A program made the position numbers and the translations under genes. Shown piece by piece: positions 12,782-14,910 of a stretch of DNA of 14,910 nucleotides. The notes beneath the pieces are model-generated. The model did no database searches, was not told where the DNA came from, and saw nothing but the letters and a program-made list of their open reading frames with translations. Each line of letters starts with the position of its first letter. The first letter of the stretch is position 1. Origin of the DNA: Prevotella sp. UBA3837 (GTDB lineage: Bacteria > Bacteroidota > Bacteroidia > Bacteroidales > Bacteroidaceae); NCBI GenBank assembly GCA_002392835.1, contig DGHX01000096.1, positions 18,881 to 33,790 of the forward strand, in the 5' to 3' direction.

Positions 12782-13345
12782 ATGAAAAGTTTTGGATCAA
12801 AGCCTTGGATTCTTCCACAACCCGTACTGATTATCGGTACTTACGACAAAGACGGAAAGCCTAATGCCATGAACGCTGCCTGGGGTGGCCAGTGGGACAT
12901 GCACGAGATTATGATCTCATTGAGTTCGCATCAGACTACCGACAACCTTGCCGTGAATCCTGAGTTCACCGTCACCTTCGGCACTGCCGCTACGCTGGTG
13001 GCCTCCGACTATGTGGGCATCGTCAGTGGCAGGAACACCGCTGACAAGATGGAGAAGACGGGCTGGACCATTGAAAAGGCTCCCAACGTCAATGCCCCTG
13101 TGTTCCGTGAGTTCCCGATGACACTGGAATGCCGCGTAAAGCGTAAGATCGACGAAAGCGAGACAGGCTATTACCTCGTGGCCGAAATAGTGAACGTCCT
13201 CTGTGACGAGAAGTATCTGGACAAGGATGGCAATCCTGACGTGGAGTCGATGGCTCTTATTACCTATGACCCTGTTCGTCACACCTATATCCGTTTGGGC
13301 GTAACAGAAGGGAAGGCCTTCTCTGACGGTAAGCAGTTGAAGTGA
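12782..13345 (+). CDS. Flavin reductase family protein
   Basis: This 187-residue protein belongs to the FMN-binding split-barrel flavin reductase-like family: PVLIIGTYDKDGKPNAMNAAWGGQ (14-37) is the characteristic first block, followed by MISLSSHQTTDNLAVNPEFTVTF (44-66), the region where family members contact FMN and keep the Thr/Asn pattern. A central FREFPMTLECRVKRKID and EIVNVLCDEKYLDKDGNPD complete the fold. Members bind FMN and transfer electrons from NAD(P)H or unknown donors; the physiological partner is not evident. It is the first gene after a strong promoter and a structured leader, and its stop overlaps the GTG start of the transporter gene (GTGA), so both are made together. Confidence 0.92.
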   Translation: MKSFGSKPWILPQPVLIIGTYDKDGKPNAMNAAWGGQWDMHEIMISLSSHQTTDNLAVNPEFTVTFGTAATLVASDYVGIVSGRNTADKMEKTGWTIEKAPNVNAPVFREFPMTLECRVKRKIDESETGYYLVAEIVNVLCDEKYLDKDGNPDVESMALITYDPVRHTYIRLGVTEGKAFSDGKQLK

Positions 13346-14265
13346 GAAAGCTTTGCCACTACATTTCCGAATACATGGGGCTGCTGGTGCTTGCTGCCGC
13401 ATTGCTGGCACTGGCCTTCCCCTCCTTGTTGCAGGGCATACGCCCCACGGTCATCAACTACCTGCTGGGTGTGGTGATGTTCGGTATGGGGCTGACGCTC
13501 AACCTGCACGACTTCAAAGTAGTGTTCAGCCATCCGCGTGATGTGCTGGCGGGCTGTCTGGCGCAGTTCACCGTCATGCCTCTGCTTGCCCTGGTGCTGT
13601 CGTGGCTGTTCCGGCTCGACGAGGCCCTGGCCCTTGGCGTGGTGCTGGTGGGCTGCTGTCCCGGCGGCACTGCTTCAAATGTGATTACCTATCTGGCAAA
13701 GGGTGACCTGGCCCTATCGGTAGGAATGACCGGCGTCTCAACCTTGCTGGCTCCGTTGCTGACACCGCTGCTGACTTGGGCGTTGGCAGGGAAGAGCGTC
13801 GACGTGGATGTGGCAAGCATGTTCCTGAGCATCCTCTGGGTGGTGATACTTCCGATAGTCGCGGGGTTTGTGGTGAAATGGATGTGGCCACGGTTCACCG
13901 AGAGGGCTACCGACTATCTTCCTGCCTTCTCATCGGTAGCCATAGCCAGCATCGTAGCTATCATCATCGCTGCAAATGCCGACAAGCTGCTGACGGGCGG
14001 ACTCGTCATCGGCCTGGTGGTCATGCTTCATAATGTGTGCGGGCTGGGCCTTGGCTATCTGATAGGACGGCTGCTCGGCTTGTCTGAACCGAAGAAGCGG
14101 GCCATCTCCATCGAGGTGGGGATGCAGAACTCAGGGCTGGCAAGCAGCCTGGCGACCATACATTTCGCGGCCTATCCGCTGGCCACCATCCCCGGTGCCC
14201 TGTTCAGCGTGTGGCACAATCTGTCGGGTGCAGCTGTCGCCTATCTTTATAGGAAACGGGCGTGA
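13342..14265 (+). CDS. Bile acid:sodium symporter (BASS) family transporter
   Basis: This 307-residue membrane protein has nine or ten hydrophobic segments and the two BASS signature regions: GCCPGGTASNVITYLAKGDLA (104-124) and EVGMQNSGLASSLA (258-271), which form the crossed, Na+-binding helices. Bacterial relatives move bile acids, pantothenate or other organic anions with Na+; the substrate here is not known. The chosen start is the GTG at 13342 within GTGA, overlapping the preceding stop and implying translational coupling; an ATG at codon 12 is a possible alternative that would shorten the first segment. It ends 18 bp from the convergent AraC-type gene, with only a weak 5-bp hairpin (14268-14281) between them. 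Confidence 0.93.
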   Translation: MRKLCHYISEYMGLLVLAAALLALAFPSLLQGIRPTVINYLLGVVMFGMGLTLNLHDFKVVFSHPRDVLAGCLAQFTVMPLLALVLSWLFRLDEALALGVVLVGCCPGGTASNVITYLAKGDLALSVGMTGVSTLLAPLLTPLLTWALAGKSVDVDVASMFLSILWVVILPIVAGFVVKWMWPRFTERATDYLPAFSSVAIASIVAIIIAANADKLLTGGLVIGLVVMLHNVCGLGLGYLIGRLLGLSEPKKRAISIEVGMQNSGLASSLATIHFAAYPLATIPGALFSVWHNLSGAAVAYLYRKRA

Positions 14266-14283
14266 CAATACGGGGGCGTATCG

Positions 14284-14910
14284 CTACTTCTTGCGCTGGT
14301 TGTCGAAGAACTGGCGTGGGGTCATGCCCGTTGTGTTCTTGAACATCCGGGTGAAGTGCTGTGGGTACTCAAAGCCCAGCTCTTCGGCCACCTGCATGAT
14401 GGTCTTGCCGCTGAGGATGAGATTCTTGGCCCGCATAATCACAAAATGGCGTATGTAGTCCTTCGGGCTCTCGCCAAGGGCATCGCGGATGATGTCGCCA
14501 AAGTACCCAGGTGAAAGACACAACTCGCCGGCGCAGTATTTCACGGTGGGCAGCCCGTTGCCCTTTTGCTTGCCGTGTGTGTAGTAATCGGTCAGCACCT
14601 GCTGGAACTGGCTTAGGATGTCGCTGCCCTGAGCGTTCATCTCGTTGAACTGCCGGAAATGGAAGCGGTTGCAATAGTCGAGGATGAGCAGAATGTAGTT
14701 CCTGATAATGTCATTGTGCCCAAATGCCTGCGACTGCGTGTCCAGCTCCTGCTGCAGGTGCGCCAGCAGCTGGGTCAGTATGTCCTTCTCCGCCTGAGTC
14801 AGTATCAGTGCCTCGTTTGAATGGTAGGAGAAGAAGTGGTAGGTGCCGATCTTCTGTTCTATGACCGAACCCTGTATGAAATCGTGGTCGAACAGCAGCA
14901 CCCAGCCGTG
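14284..14910 (-). CDS. AraC-family transcriptional regulator (runs off right edge)
   Basis: The frame stays open to base 14910 (residues HGWVLLFDHD at the edge), so the N-terminus lies outside. The visible 209 residues hold the end of an N-terminal sensing domain, a helical linker and a complete C-terminal AraC DNA-binding domain in the last 100 residues. The first helix-turn-helix contains YCAGELCLSPGYFGDIIRDALGESPKDYI. The second contains QVAEELGFEYPQHFTRMFKNTTGMTPRQF, which is the family signature. The layout (F.D.D..Q cupin-like sensor followed by tandem HTH) matches common Bacteroidota regulators. It is convergent with the flavin reductase-transporter pair, making it a candidate but unproven regulator of them. 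No effector can be inferred. Confidence 0.92.
   Translation of the reverse strand, partial: HGWVLLFDHDFIQGSVIEQKIGTYHFFSYHSNEALILTQAEKDILTQLLAHLQQELDTQSQAFGHNDIIRNYILLILDYCNRFHFRQFNEMNAQGSDILSQFQQVLTDYYTHGKQKGNGLPTVKYCAGELCLSPGYFGDIIRDALGESPKDYIRHFVIMRAKNLILSGKTIMQVAEELGFEYPQHFTRMFKNTTGMTPRQFFDNQRKK

Overview
The window looks like a chromosome segment from a Bacteroidota member, most likely Prevotella-like. Supporting signs are Bacteroidota-type promoters (a TTG/TTTG element, about 16-19 bp, then TAnnTTTG) in front of several genes, a Bacteroidales-type cell-envelope gene set, and GC-rich core genes around an AT-rich insert. The genus is an inference from style and gene content.

Region 1 (1-3532, minus strand): the start of secA, which runs off the left edge, with its own promoter. 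Upstream of it lies an overlapping pair: a DUF4105/Lnb-type lipoprotein N-acyltransferase, then an alkaline-phosphatase-superfamily protein that appears to have lost most of its catalytic residues.

Region 2 (3533-9258, plus strand): an outer-membrane beta-barrel protein, an LptC-like protein, a CNNM/CBS/CorC membrane protein and a PpiD/SurA-type periplasmic folding factor. All act in envelope assembly. The spacers hold two short tandem-repeat families: 7-bp units that form an inverted repeat around the lptC start, and an 8-bp array before the CorC gene.

Region 3 (9259-10055): about 800 bp with no convincing gene but much repeat structure. It holds a strong hairpin, four 21-bp tandem repeats, and a 257-bp element with 45-nt imperfect terminal inverted repeats enclosing two 36-nt direct repeats, each ending in a 17-nt palindrome.

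Region 4 (10056-12500): tRNA-Pro(UGG) with promoter and terminator, followed by an AT-rich island. The island has an internally deleted large serine recombinase whose 3' end abuts the tRNA, an XRE regulator, and two lipoprotein genes (one with MORN-like repeats) behind a long, possibly structured leader. It looks like the decayed remains of an element integrated at the tRNA.

Region 5 (12500-14910): core-like sequence resumes with a gene-tail remnant and its terminator. Then come a promoter and structured leader, a flavin-reductase-family gene translationally coupled to a bile acid:sodium symporter family transporter, and a convergent AraC-type regulator cut by the right edge.

No CRISPR array, complete transposase or recognisable defence system was seen. 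All family calls and alignments were made by eye.
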